Positions 8,367-17,255 of a stretch of DNA of 42,350 nt are shown piece after piece. The translations under genes were made by a program, and so were the position numbers. Numbering within the stretch: position 1 is the first letter of the stretch; every line of letters starts with the position of its first letter. Origin of the DNA: an uncultured Pelagibacteraceae bacterium (lineage in GTDB: Bacteria > Pseudomonadota > Alphaproteobacteria > Pelagibacterales > Pelagibacteraceae); assembly GCA_902592325.1 (NCBI GenBank), contig CACJEC010000004.1, positions 1 through 42,350 on the forward strand, read 5' to 3'. The notes below the pieces were generated by a model, which did not search any database, had not been told where the DNA came from, and worked only from the letters and a program-made list of their open reading frames with translations.

Positions 8367-8381
8367 TTTATTTATATAAAA

Positions 8382-8413
8382 AGAGGTGACTTCAGTCTCC
8401 CTCCATCACCTCT
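8382..8413. terminator. Bidirectional rho-independent terminator
   Basis: The inverted repeat AGAGGTGA (8382-8389) and TCACCTCT (8406-8413) has a 16-base loop and four G:C pairs. It lies between two convergent genes. Read on the reverse strand the stem is followed by TTTTTATATAAA, a good U-tract for the phosphomutase transcript; on the forward strand it is followed by CTTTC, a poorer one. It is the clearest intrinsic terminator in the window. Confidence 0.7.
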
Positions 8414-8481
8414 CTTTCAATCTAAATGATTCTTTAATATTTTAAGAACACTTATTGGTTGAATATTAATTTTATTAACGT

Positions 8482-9936
8482 TTATATTTTTTGGTCATAT
8501 TCACCAATTTTTCCAGTTTTTTGAAGTAGCTTATCAATAAACTCAAATATTTTTCTTTTTCTTTCATCAGAAGAAGGACTTTCAGTTACTATAACTAATG
8601 AAGGTTTGTTAGAGGAAGCTCTAATTAATCCCCATGATCCATCCTCAAACATAAATCTTATACCATTGACAGTCAAAATTTCTTTAATAGGTTGATTATC
8701 TATCTCAATTTTTTCTTTTTTCAAAATTTCAAATTCTTTTGTAATTTCCTCTACTACTTGATATTTTTCTTCATCTTTACAATAAGGAGCCATTGTTGGG
8801 CTTTGATAAGTTTTTGGTAATTCTTTTATAATTTTACTCATAGATAAATTTTGATTATCTAATAAGTGACAAATATGTATAGCAGAATTTATTCCATCAT
8901 CAAATCCATAACCTAAAGGTTTATTAAAAAAGAAATGCCCACTTTTTTCAAAACCAGCTAAAGCCTTTTCTTTATTTACTTTTCTTTTAATATGTGAATG
9001 ACCAGTTTTCCAATAAATTGTTTCACAATTATTCTCTTTTAATATTTTATCTGTTGTAAACAAACTTGTAGATTTAACATCTATTATAAATTTAGAGTTT
9101 TTATAGGTTGGTGCTAAGTGTCTTGCAATTAATAATCCTATTTTATCTGAAAAAATTTCATTTCCTTCATTATCAATAACACCAACTCTGTCTCCATCTC
9201 CATCAAAACCAAATCCAATATCAGCATTATTATCTTTAACTGCTTTTGAGATAGCATGAAGCATTTTTAGATCTTCAGGGTTAGGATTATATTTTGGAAA
9301 TGTCCAATCTAGTTTACAATCTAATTCTATTACATCACATCCAATACCCCTCAATATATCGGGGGCAAATACACCTGCTGTACCATTACCACAAGCTACA
9401 ACAGCTTTAATTTTTTTATTTATTTTATTATTGTTAATTAAATCATCTTTATAAATTTTTTGAAAACCATTGATTTTTTTTTCATTTCCTTCACCATTAA
9501 CAAATTTATTATTTAGAGTAATATCTTTTAATTCTTTCATTTCATTAGGTGCATGAGTTAAACCTTTTTGGATGCCCATTTTTACACCTGTCCATCCATT
9601 TTCATTATGACTTGCAGTCACCATTGCTACAGCATCACCATTAAGATTGAATTGAGCAAAATAAACCATTGGTGATAAAGATAGACCAATATCTTCAACA
9701 TAACATCCTGTTGAAATTAATCCTTCTATTAAAGCAGATTTAATATCTTCGCTGTAAGATCTATAATCATGGCCAACTATAACTCTCGGATTTTCTTTTC
9801 CTGTGTGTTTTATAATTTGTGTGCCTAGACCTTTTCCTAGATTTTTGATTCCCTCAGAATTGATATCTTTTTTATAAACCCATCGTGCGTCATATTCTCT
9901 AAAGCCCAAAGGATCTATTTTTATTGACTGACTCAT
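8482..9936 (-). CDS. Phosphomannomutase/phosphoglucomutase
   Basis: 484 residues of the alpha-D-phosphohexomutase family in its four-domain order. The phosphoserine loop is VTASHNENGW with Ser109. The metal loop GFDGDGDRVGV carries the three aspartates at 245, 247 and 249. The sugar-specificity loop is FEKSGHFFF (329-337; EKSGH rather than EMSGH). The phosphate-binding C-terminal domain contains LIRASSNKPSLVIVTES. It interconverts hexose 1- and 6-phosphates (mannose and/or glucose), feeding GDP-mannose and glucan synthesis. That is useful for the GDP-mannose-dependent sugar genes at the right end, although these are 28 kb away. Longer than ManB of enterics but within the AlgC-type range. Confidence 0.9.
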   Translation of the reverse strand: MSQSIKIDPLGFREYDARWVYKKDINSEGIKNLGKGLGTQIIKHTGKENPRVIVGHDYRSYSEDIKSALIEGLISTGCYVEDIGLSLSPMVYFAQFNLNGDAVAMVTASHNENGWTGVKMGIQKGLTHAPNEMKELKDITLNNKFVNGEGNEKKINGFQKIYKDDLINNNKINKKIKAVVACGNGTAGVFAPDILRGIGCDVIELDCKLDWTFPKYNPNPEDLKMLHAISKAVKDNNADIGFGFDGDGDRVGVIDNEGNEIFSDKIGLLIARHLAPTYKNSKFIIDVKSTSLFTTDKILKENNCETIYWKTGHSHIKRKVNKEKALAGFEKSGHFFFNKPLGYGFDDGINSAIHICHLLDNQNLSMSKIIKELPKTYQSPTMAPYCKDEEKYQVVEEITKEFEILKKEKIEIDNQPIKEILTVNGIRFMFEDGSWGLIRASSNKPSLVIVTESPSSDERKRKIFEFIDKLLQKTGKIGEYDQKI

Positions 9937-10013
9937 GCTGTTAATTACTTACATTTTTTTCATTTTTATAGTTGAATTATTTTTTTACTGTTCTATAAAT
10001 GTTCTATTGATTT

Positions 10014-10061
10014 ACTAGTTATATAGTATATTAATACAAAACGCATACAACATATAGTTGT
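10014..10061 (+). promoter_or_regulatory. Two candidate NrdR-type operator boxes upstream of nrdA
   Basis: Box 1 (10014-10029, ACTAGTTATATAGTAT) matches the published NrdR-box pattern acaCwAtATaTwGtgt at about 11 of 16 positions. Box 2 (10047-10061, ACAACATATAGTTGT) has perfect 5-base inverted arms around ATATA and resembles the same pattern with one base fewer. Their centres are about 32 bases apart, roughly three helical turns, as in tandem NrdR boxes. Box 2 covers the expected -35 region of the promoter. NrdR is a repressor of ribonucleotide reductase genes. The match is by eye and inferred. Confidence 0.45.
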
Positions 10062-10074
10062 TTTCGTATATAAT
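10046..10074 (+). promoter_or_regulatory. nrdAB promoter (-10 element)
   Basis: A consensus TATAAT lies at 10069-10074, giving a start near 10081 and a leader of about 14 bases before the ATG at 10095. The -35 position (10046-10051, TACAAC) is poor, as expected for a regulated promoter, and lies inside the candidate NrdR box. Confidence 0.5.
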
Positions 10075-10094
10075 ACAAATTATAATAACAAATA

Positions 10095-12035
10095 ATGAAT
10101 AAAATACTATCTCAGGCCCTAAAGAAAGCTGTCTCTGAATATAGCCCTGAAATTAAAGAAGTTCCTAAAAATAATAGACCAGATCTTTTTTCATTAAATA
10201 ATGAAACTGAACTTTTTCAAAATGATAAAGGTATTATTATTAAAATTGATAGATCTCGAGATGCTAATTTAACTGATTTTGGTAAAGCAACTTTAAAAGA
10301 TAGATATCTAGGTCACAACGAATCTTTTCAAGATTTATTTGCACGTGTCGCAAGCTCATATGCAGATGATAACTTACATGCACAAAGAATTTATAATTAT
10401 ATTAGTAATTTATGGTTTATGCCTGCAACGCCAGTTTTATCAAATGGTGGAACTAAAAGAGGATTGCCAATTTCATGTTTTTTAAATGAAGCATCAGATA
10501 GTCTTGGAGGTATTCTTGATCTTTGGAGTGAGAATGTTTGGTTAGCTGCAAAAGGTGGTGGTATAGGAAGTTACTGGGGTAACCTTAGATCTATTGGTGA
10601 AAAAATTGGTAAAGTTGGAAAAACTTCAGGAATAATTCCTTTTATTAAAGTTATGGATTCTTTAACAATGGCAATTAGTCAAGGATCTTTGAGAAGAGGC
10701 TCAGCAGCATGTTATCTTCCAATTGATCATCCAGAAATAGAAGAATTTATAGAAATGAGACGACCAACAGGTGGAGATCCAAATAGAAAAGCTTTAAACT
10801 TACATCATGGTGTTTTGGTTTCTGATGCATTTATGCGTGCAGTTGAAAACGATGAACAATGGGCATTAAAAAGTCCTGCAGATGGAACAGTTCAACAAAC
10901 TTTATCTGCTAGAAATTTATGGATTAGGTTATTGACTGCTAGAATTGAAACAGGGGAACCCTATATAATTTATATAGATACAGTTAATAGATTAATTCCA
11001 CAGCACCATAAACTTGCTAACTTAACAGTTAAGACTTCTAATTTATGTAGTGAAATAACTTTACCGACAGGGATAGATAAAGATGGAAGAGACAGAACAG
11101 CTGTTTGTTGTTTGTCTTCATTAAATTTAGAAAAGTACGATGAGTGGAAAGATGATCCAGACATGATTAAAGACGTTATGAGATTTTTAGATAATGTTTT
11201 GTCTGATTTTATAGATAAAGCTCCAGAACAATTTAAAGATGCGAAATATTCAGCTGAGAGAGAAAGAAGTGTTGGATTAGGAGTAATGGGATTCCACTCC
11301 TTTTTACAAAAAAATAAAATTCCACTTGAGTCAGTAATGGCTAAATCTTGGAATAAAAAAATATTTAAACAAATAGATGAACAAGTTAATCAAGCATCAA
11401 AAGATTTAGCTGAAGAAAGAGGAGCTTGTCCAGACGCAGCAGAATATGGTTATCAAGAAAGATTTTCTAACAAAACAGCAATTGCTCCGACAGCTTCTAT
11501 TTCAATTATTTGTGGTGGAGCTTCACCAGGAGTAGAACCAATTGCAGCAAATAGCTATACACACAAAACTTTGTCAGGATCTTTTAATGTTAGAAATAGA
11601 TATTTAGAGGAAATTTTGGAGGGTCATGGTAAAAATGATGATGAAACTTGGTCTTCAATAACAACTAATCAAGGATCTGTTTCACACTTAGATTTTTTAA
11701 CAGAATTAGAAAAAGATGTATTTAAAACAGCTTTTGAGTTGAATCAAAAATGGATTATTGAATTAAGTGGAGATCGAACACCTTTTGTATCTCAAGCGCA
11801 ATCAGTCAATCTATTTTTACCAGCAGATGTTCATAAAAGAGAACTTCATAGAATTCATTTTGATGCTTGGAAAAAAGGACTAAAAAGCCTTTATTACTGT
11901 AGATCAAAATCAATACAAAGAGCTGAAAATATCAATGATGCTAAATCAACAGATATTACAGCTAATGTATATAAATCTAAAAATCAACAATCTAACGAAC
12001 AACCAGAGTATGAGGAATGTCTATCATGTCAGTAA
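10095..12035 (+). CDS. nrdA: Class I ribonucleoside-diphosphate reductase, alpha subunit
   Basis: 646 residues. The ten-stranded barrel begins near residue 55 (LTDFGKATLKDRYL). Visible catalytic parts are Cys128 (PISCFLNEASDS), the radical cysteine Cys318 with Asn316 and Glu320 (SNLCSEITLPTG), the second redox cysteine at 338/339, PTASISIICGGASPGVEP in the C-terminal half, and the mobile C-terminal pair Cys642-x-x-Cys645 (EECLSCQ) that passes electrons to the active site. It makes dNDPs from NDPs together with NrdB. There is no N-terminal ATP-cone domain (about 95 residues in the E. coli protein), so the dATP activity switch seems missing. The end overlaps nrdB. Confidence 0.95.
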   Translation: MNKILSQALKKAVSEYSPEIKEVPKNNRPDLFSLNNETELFQNDKGIIIKIDRSRDANLTDFGKATLKDRYLGHNESFQDLFARVASSYADDNLHAQRIYNYISNLWFMPATPVLSNGGTKRGLPISCFLNEASDSLGGILDLWSENVWLAAKGGGIGSYWGNLRSIGEKIGKVGKTSGIIPFIKVMDSLTMAISQGSLRRGSAACYLPIDHPEIEEFIEMRRPTGGDPNRKALNLHHGVLVSDAFMRAVENDEQWALKSPADGTVQQTLSARNLWIRLLTARIETGEPYIIYIDTVNRLIPQHHKLANLTVKTSNLCSEITLPTGIDKDGRDRTAVCCLSSLNLEKYDEWKDDPDMIKDVMRFLDNVLSDFIDKAPEQFKDAKYSAERERSVGLGVMGFHSFLQKNKIPLESVMAKSWNKKIFKQIDEQVNQASKDLAEERGACPDAAEYGYQERFSNKTAIAPTASISIICGGASPGVEPIAANSYTHKTLSGSFNVRNRYLEEILEGHGKNDDETWSSITTNQGSVSHLDFLTELEKDVFKTAFELNQKWIIELSGDRTPFVSQAQSVNLFLPADVHKRELHRIHFDAWKKGLKSLYYCRSKSIQRAENINDAKSTDITANVYKSKNQQSNEQPEYEECLSCQ

Positions 12036-13042
12036 CAGAAAAAATCAAAGTAGAAAAAAAAGAAATAATTAAACCAAAAAAAATGGGATTATTAGTTGAA
12101 AATCCAGTTTATAAACCATTTAGATATCCATGGTGTTATGATGCATGGTTAACACAACAAAGAATTCACTGGTTACCGGAAGAAGTACCATTAGGTGATG
12201 ATGTAAGGGATTGGCAAAAAAATTTATCTCAACCAGAAAAAAATTTAGTTACTCAAATATTTAGATTTTTTACACAAGCAGATGTTGAAGTTAATAATTG
12301 TTATTTAAGACATTATACAACTGTATTTAAGCCTACAGAAGTTTTAATGATGATGACAGCGTTTGCAGCAATGGAAACAGTTCATGTAGCAGCTTATTCT
12401 CATCTATTAGACACAATCGGTATGCCTGAATCTGAATATTCAGCTTTTATGAAATATAAAGAAATGAAAGATAAATATGATTACATGCAAGGTTTTAATG
12501 TAAACTCAAAAGAGGATATCGCAAAAACAGTTGCAGTATTTAGTGCATTCACTGAAGGTTTACAATTATTCGCAAGTTTTGCAATATTATTAAATTTTCC
12601 AAGACATAATAAACTTAAAGGCATGGGGCAGATTGTTACCTGGTCTGTAAGAGATGAAACTCTCCATTGTAATTCAATGATTAGAATCTTTAAGGAATTT
12701 ATAAAAGAAAATCCTGAAATCTGGACTCCAAAATTAAAAAAAGAACTTTATGAAGCTTGCAGAACTATTATCTCGCATGAAGATGCTTTTATTGATCTAG
12801 CTTTTGAAATGGGTCCAATGGAAGGTTTAACAGCACAAGAAGTTAAAGATTATATAAGATTTATTGGTAATAGAAGATTAGTTCAACTTGGTTTAGAACC
12901 AATTTATGATGTGCAAAAAAATCCTCTTGGGTGGCTAGACACTATGTTAAATGCTGTTGAACACATGAATTTCTTTGAAGGTCGTGCAACAGAATATTCT
13001 AAAGCATCAACCCAAGGTACTTGGGTAGAAGCATTTAGTTAA
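12026..13042 (+). CDS. nrdB: Class I ribonucleoside-diphosphate reductase, beta subunit
   Basis: Translated from the ATG at 12026 (338 residues); GAGGA at 12012-12016 lies 9 bases before it. An ATG at 12017 would add three residues but would abut that site. Numbered from 12017, the dimetal ligands are Asp89, Glu120, His123, Glu180, Glu214 and His217, with exactly the spacing of the E. coli enzyme. The radical tyrosine is present as Tyr127 (ETVHVAAYSHLL). It is therefore a tyrosyl-radical beta subunit rather than a Tyr-less variant. No ATP-cone is attached. The gene overlaps nrdA by about 10 bases, which fits equal production of both subunits. Confidence 0.95.
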   Translation: MSVTEKIKVEKKEIIKPKKMGLLVENPVYKPFRYPWCYDAWLTQQRIHWLPEEVPLGDDVRDWQKNLSQPEKNLVTQIFRFFTQADVEVNNCYLRHYTTVFKPTEVLMMMTAFAAMETVHVAAYSHLLDTIGMPESEYSAFMKYKEMKDKYDYMQGFNVNSKEDIAKTVAVFSAFTEGLQLFASFAILLNFPRHNKLKGMGQIVTWSVRDETLHCNSMIRIFKEFIKENPEIWTPKLKKELYEACRTIISHEDAFIDLAFEMGPMEGLTAQEVKDYIRFIGNRRLVQLGLEPIYDVQKNPLGWLDTMLNAVEHMNFFEGRATEYSKASTQGTWVEAFS

Positions 13043-13047
13043 TACAT

Positions 13048-13677
13048 TTGAAATATAAAAAATATTTTAGAAAAACTAGCCTTAAACAAAAAGGTGACGG
13101 AGAGTTTTTTTTAGAGGAAGTAAGAAAAAGAAGACCTAAGATTTTCTTAGAAGTGGGTGTTTTTCATGGTGTAACTGCTAGAAATGTTTGTGAATTACTT
13201 TTTCAAATTCATAATAATGAATTTAAATACATAGGCTTAGATTTATTTGAAAAAAATGATGAAAATAAATCTGAAATAATACCAAATACAAATTTTTCTA
13301 ATCCTTTTAAAGAAATATATTTTAAATATATAAAGAGACAAGACCCCTACACTATAGAGGCTGTTGAAGATTTATTATCGAAGTTTAAAAATAATGTTCA
13401 TTTATTAAAAGGTAACTCGAACACTATCTTAAAAAAAATAGATATGACCAATATAGATTATGTTTTTTTAGATGGAGGTCATGAGTATGAAACAGTTAAA
13501 AATGATTTAAATTGTTGTAATGAAGTAATTAAAAACAATGGAACAATTTTATGCGATGATTATAATTTGTCTTATGCACCAGGCGTCAAAAAAGCTATTG
13601 ATGAGTATGTAAAAAATAATAATTATAAATGTGAAATTTTACGTAATTCAAGATTTGCAAAGATTGAAAAACAATAA
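13048..13677 (+). CDS. Class I SAM-dependent methyltransferase-like protein (Methyltransf_24 type)
   Basis: 209 residues starting with TTG at 13048, five bases after nrdB; there is no usable ATG near the N-terminus. Class I methyltransferase features are seen: a glycine-rich motif I (FLEVGVFHGVTARNV, about 33-47), motif II with an acidic end (YIGLDLFEKND), and a motif IV/V region VFLDGGHEYETVKNDL typical of the Methyltransf_24/CmcI-like group. The substrate is unknown. A conserved link with nucleotide reduction is not known to me, so its place may only reflect co-transcription. A sugar or small-molecule methyltransferase is the most likely class. Confidence 0.75.
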   Translation: MKYKKYFRKTSLKQKGDGEFFLEEVRKRRPKIFLEVGVFHGVTARNVCELLFQIHNNEFKYIGLDLFEKNDENKSEIIPNTNFSNPFKEIYFKYIKRQDPYTIEAVEDLLSKFKNNVHLLKGNSNTILKKIDMTNIDYVFLDGGHEYETVKNDLNCCNEVIKNNGTILCDDYNLSYAPGVKKAIDEYVKNNNYKCEILRNSRFAKIEKQ

Positions 13678-13679
13678 AA

Positions 13680-14804
13680 TTATCTTTTATTTATTTTATC
13701 AACTTTTCTGTATTGATTACCATTGTAGCTAGCAAGTGGTCTAATCAATTTATTTGCCGCATGTTGTTCAAATATATGTGCTGCCCAACCAGTAATTCTT
13801 GAAATAACAAAAATTGGAGTGAAAAAATCTGTATCAAATCCCATTAAATGATAAGTAGGTCCAGTAGGATAATCAACATTGGGATGAATGTTTTTTCTTT
13901 CAATCATGACTTTTTCAACAATATCATAAATTTTCTCGAATTTTTTGTCTTTCTTAATTTTAGCCACTTTTCCAAAATATTCTCTCATAGTAGGAACTCT
14001 TGAGTCTCCACTTTTATAAACCCTGTGACCAAATCCCATGACAACATCTTTGTTATCAAGCGCTTTATTTATCCATTTTAAAGCGTTTTCAGGTTTTTTT
14101 ATTTTATTCATCATATGCATGACCTCCTCATTGGCACCACCGTGTAAAGGACCTTTTAAACTCGCAATAGCACCAGTAATTGCACCGTGAATATCAGATA
14201 GGCTGCTTGTAATTGTTCTTGCAGTAAAAGTTGAAACATTAAAACTATGTTCTGCGTATAATATTAATGAAACATCAAAAGCTTTCACTATATCTCGCTC
14301 AGGAACCTTACCAAAACACATATAAAAAAAGTTTTCAGAAAAAGATAGATTACTTTTTGGGGATATAATTTTTTTACCTTTTCTAGTTCTATAAAAAGCT
14401 GCTATGGCAACAGGAGTTTTAGCAAAAATTCTCATCACTTTCCTCATGTTAGCCTTTGGTGAATTATCTTTAGTTTCTTTATCTTCTAAACCCATAATAC
14501 TCACTGCTGTTCTGGCAGCATCCATTGGATGAGCTTTAGTTGGAAATTTTTTTATGTCATCTAATAAGGTTTTAGATAGTTTTCTTTCTTTTCTTTCTTG
14601 TTTTTCAAACTCTTTTAACTGTTTTTTGTTAGGTAGTTCACCATTTAAAATTAAGTAAGCAACTTCCTCAAATTTACAATTTGCGCATAAATCTTGAGCG
14701 GCATATCCTCTATAAGTAAGAGAATTTATTTCAGGCATTACTTTAGAGATAGCCGTTTCATCAACAGTAACACCCATTAAACCTTTTTTGATATCTTCAC
14801 TCAT
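13680..14804 (-). CDS. prpC: 2-methylcitrate synthase (citrate synthase family)
   Basis: 374 residues, the size of short type II citrate/2-methylcitrate synthases. Catalytic residues are His221 (GPLHGGANEEV), His260 (GFGHRVYK) and Asp326 (FDTDFFTPIF). It joins propionyl-CoA and oxaloacetate to give 2-methylcitrate. Sequence alone cannot exclude ordinary citrate synthase; the call rests on the one-base-coupled prpB and prpD directly upstream. It is the last gene of the operon and meets the nrdB-linked methyltransferase gene tail to tail with 2 bases between. Confidence 0.87.
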   Translation of the reverse strand: MSEDIKKGLMGVTVDETAISKVMPEINSLTYRGYAAQDLCANCKFEEVAYLILNGELPNKKQLKEFEKQERKERKLSKTLLDDIKKFPTKAHPMDAARTAVSIMGLEDKETKDNSPKANMRKVMRIFAKTPVAIAAFYRTRKGKKIISPKSNLSFSENFFYMCFGKVPERDIVKAFDVSLILYAEHSFNVSTFTARTITSSLSDIHGAITGAIASLKGPLHGGANEEVMHMMNKIKKPENALKWINKALDNKDVVMGFGHRVYKSGDSRVPTMREYFGKVAKIKKDKKFEKIYDIVEKVMIERKNIHPNVDYPTGPTYHLMGFDTDFFTPIFVISRITGWAAHIFEQHAANKLIRPLASYNGNQYRKVDKINKR

Positions 14805-15700
14805 TATTCATGACCTTCGGAGCTAAAGTTATATATTTTTTCATCTAAACTATTATATTTCTCATATTCGACAAGCTCGTATAATCGTTTTCTAGTCTGC
14901 ATTTTATCAATAATATTATTTTGATGTCCATTTACATAAATGTCTCTTAATCCATCTTCAACATTTTTCATTGCTAATCTTTGAGTTGTTACTGGATAAA
15001 TTACAATATTGTATCCAAGTTTTTCTAATTCTTTATAATTAAATAGTTTAGATTTTCCAAATTCAGTCATGTTTGCTAGTAAATAACATGAAAGCTCTTT
15101 TCTCACTTTTTCAAAATCTTTTTCATCTTGTAAAGCCTCTGGAAAAATTATTTCAGCTCCAGCATCAATATAAGCTTTGCATCTCTCTATCATTTTATCT
15201 ATTCCCTCAACACTCTTTGCATCAGATCTTGCAATGATTTTAAAATTTTCATCTTTTTTAGCTGATACACAATCCTTAATCTTTTTGACCATTGCCTCTG
15301 TCGTTATCAATTCTTTATTATCAAGATGACCACATCTCTTTCTTTCTATTTGGTCTTCTAAATGAACTGCAGTGATTCCAAATTCTTCAAAAGTTTCAAT
15401 TGTCTCTTTACATGATTTAAAACCTGTATCAATATCAACTATTGTTGGGAGGTTAGTTACTCTTGAAATTAAATAAGATCGAGTACTAACATCTTGCAAT
15501 GTCGTTAAACCAATATCTGGGAAACCAAGATCATTTGCCATAACACCACCTGATACATAAACTGCATCATAACCAATTTCTTCAATTAGTTTTGCAGTAA
15601 GAGGATTATAAGCTCCAGGAACCCTTAATATTTTATTTGATTTAAGTTTTTCAATGAAGTCTTTTCTTTTTTGAAATGGTTCCTTCTCAACAAAGTGCAT
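14804..15700 (-). CDS. prpB: 2-methylisocitrate lyase
   Basis: 298 residues of the isocitrate lyase/PEP mutase superfamily. Seen are the metal-site aspartates in TIVDIDTGF (Asp89, Asp91), HLEDQ, and the active-site loop KRCGHLDNKE (121-130, with Cys123). KRCGH rather than KKCGH is the form used by 2-methylisocitrate lyases. It cleaves 2-methylisocitrate to pyruvate and succinate, the last step of the methylcitrate cycle. Both neighbours are joined by TAATG stop-start overlaps, so the three prp genes are translated as a coupled set. Confidence 0.92.
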   Translation of the reverse strand: MHFVEKEPFQKRKDFIEKLKSNKILRVPGAYNPLTAKLIEEIGYDAVYVSGGVMANDLGFPDIGLTTLQDVSTRSYLISRVTNLPTIVDIDTGFKSCKETIETFEEFGITAVHLEDQIERKRCGHLDNKELITTEAMVKKIKDCVSAKKDENFKIIARSDAKSVEGIDKMIERCKAYIDAGAEIIFPEALQDEKDFEKVRKELSCYLLANMTEFGKSKLFNYKELEKLGYNIVIYPVTTQRLAMKNVEDGLRDIYVNGHQNNIIDKMQTRKRLYELVEYEKYNSLDEKIYNFSSEGHE

Positions 15701-17202
15701 TAAAAAATTCCTTTTTTTGGATTCTTTTTAATCTTATTTTTTTTAACTTGTACATTTAATCTCTCTAATTGACCTGATTTCAAATTTTTTAGATTTTGTA
15801 CCGTTCTTAAAAATCTATCACTCTCATTTTTTTCTACAATTTTTTCAGTCAAAGTTAAAAATTTATTAATATAATCTTGTCTCTCAAATGGTCTAGAGCC
15901 ATAAGGGTGAGCGTCAGCCCGATCTTGTTGTTCAATTATTTTTTTACCATTTTTTAATGTAATCACCACTTTAGCTCCAAATGATTTTTTTTTTGGATTT
16001 GGATTATGATATTTTTTAGTCCATTTTTTATCCTCATGGGTTTTAATTGATCTCCAAATTCTAATTGTACTTTTTTTTCTAGCTCTGGCTTTACTGTAAG
16101 ATTTTATATGATGCCAATTACCATCTTCTAGAGCTACAGCAAATATATACATTATTGAATGATCCAATGTTTCTCTGCTTGCATTAGGATCCATTTTTTG
16201 GGGATCATTCGCTCCTGTACCAATGACATAATGAGTGTGATGGCTTGTATAAATATCAATTTTTTTAATTGAATTTAAATTATGAACTCTTTTTTTAAGT
16301 TTTTTTGCTAAATCTATTAACGCTTGTGATTGGTATTCAGCAGAATATTCTTTTGTATAGGTTTCCAAAATTGCTTTCTTGCTTTCACCCTTTTTTGGTA
16401 GTGGAACTTTGTATAAAGCTTTTTTTCCATCTAAAATTCTTGCTATAACACTATCCTCACCTTCATAAATTGGGCTTGGAGATCCTTCACCTCTCATAGT
16501 TCTATCAACAGCCTCTATTGCAAGTTTTCCTGCATGTGCAGGTGCGTAAGCTTTCCAACTAGAAATTTCTCCTTTTCTAGATTGTCTTGTAGAAATAGTG
16601 GTATGTAGAGCTTGCTGTACAGCTTGGTAAATTGTTTCTGTATTTAGTTTTAACATTGAACCAATACCTGCTGCAACACTAGGTCCCAAGTGAGCTATGT
16701 GATCTACTTTGTGTTTATGTAAACAAATTCCTTTTACTAAATTAACTTGAACTTCATAAGCAGTGATTATTCCTTTTAAAAGATCTAGACCGCTCCTTTT
16801 TTTTTGTTGTGCTACACTAAGCAGTGGAGGTATGTTATCACCTGGATGACTATAATCTGCTGCTAAAAAAGTATCATGAAAATCAAGTTCTCGAACAGCA
16901 GTCCCATTTGACCAAGCAGCCCATTCACAATCAAATTTTAATTTATTACTTATTCCAAAAAGTGTTGCACCATTTTTTCTAGAGTGTTTTATAGCCATTT
17001 CTCTTGATGAAATTACCGGTTTTCTATTAAGTGAAGCAATCGCCACAGATGCATTATCAATTATTCTATTAATAACCATCTCAATAGACTCTTTATTCAA
17101 TTTTGAATTATCACTTGCAATCTCTGCTATTTTCCATGCTAGCTGATTTTTTTTTGGTAGATGGATTTTAGATGGGTAAACTTTAACTTTATGTAATATC
17201 AA
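15700..17202 (-). CDS. prpD: 2-methylcitrate dehydratase (MmgE/PrpD family)
   Basis: 500 residues. Recognisable PrpD stretches are [19 protein letters not shown] (about 110-128), [39 protein letters not shown] and [13 protein letters not shown]. It removes water from 2-methylcitrate to form 2-methylaconitate. The start is a TTG at 17202; a strong ribosome site AGGAG (reverse strand, 17212-17208) lies 5 bases upstream and there is no ATG for over 40 codons, so TTG is well supported. It is the first gene of the operon. No PrpR-type regulator, acnD or prpF is nearby, so the iron-sulfur-free PrpD route is used. Confidence 0.92.
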   Translation of the reverse strand: MILHKVKVYPSKIHLPKKNQLAWKIAEIASDNSKLNKESIEMVINRIIDNASVAIASLNRKPVISSREMAIKHSRKNGATLFGISNKLKFDCEWAAWSNGTAVRELDFHDTFLAADYSHPGDNIPPLLSVAQQKKRSGLDLLKGIITAYEVQVNLVKGICLHKHKVDHIAHLGPSVAAGIGSMLKLNTETIYQAVQQALHTTISTRQSRKGEISSWKAYAPAHAGKLAIEAVDRTMRGEGSPSPIYEGEDSVIARILDGKKALYKVPLPKKGESKKAILETYTKEYSAEYQSQALIDLAKKLKKRVHNLNSIKKIDIYTSHHTHYVIGTGANDPQKMDPNASRETLDHSIMYIFAVALEDGNWHHIKSYSKARARKKSTIRIWRSIKTHEDKKWTKKYHNPNPKKKSFGAKVVITLKNGKKIIEQQDRADAHPYGSRPFERQDYINKFLTLTEKIVEKNESDRFLRTVQNLKNLKSGQLERLNVQVKKNKIKKNPKKGIF

Positions 17203-17207
17203 AATAA

Positions 17208-17212
17208 CTCCT
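17208..17212 (-). promoter_or_regulatory. Strong Shine-Dalgarno site fixing the TTG start of prpD
   Basis: AGGAG on the reverse strand, 5 bases before the TTG at 17202. Such purine-rich sites are rare in this window, so this one is informative about the start. Confidence 0.6.
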
Positions 17213-17255
17213 AATTCACGATTTGTTTTTAATAGTTAAAAAAAAATAATCAATC

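Noticed and set aside
13680..14804. Calling this gene the main citrate synthase gltA.
   Set aside because: Coupling to prpB and prpD and its short length favour 2-methylcitrate synthase, though dual activity cannot be excluded from sequence.
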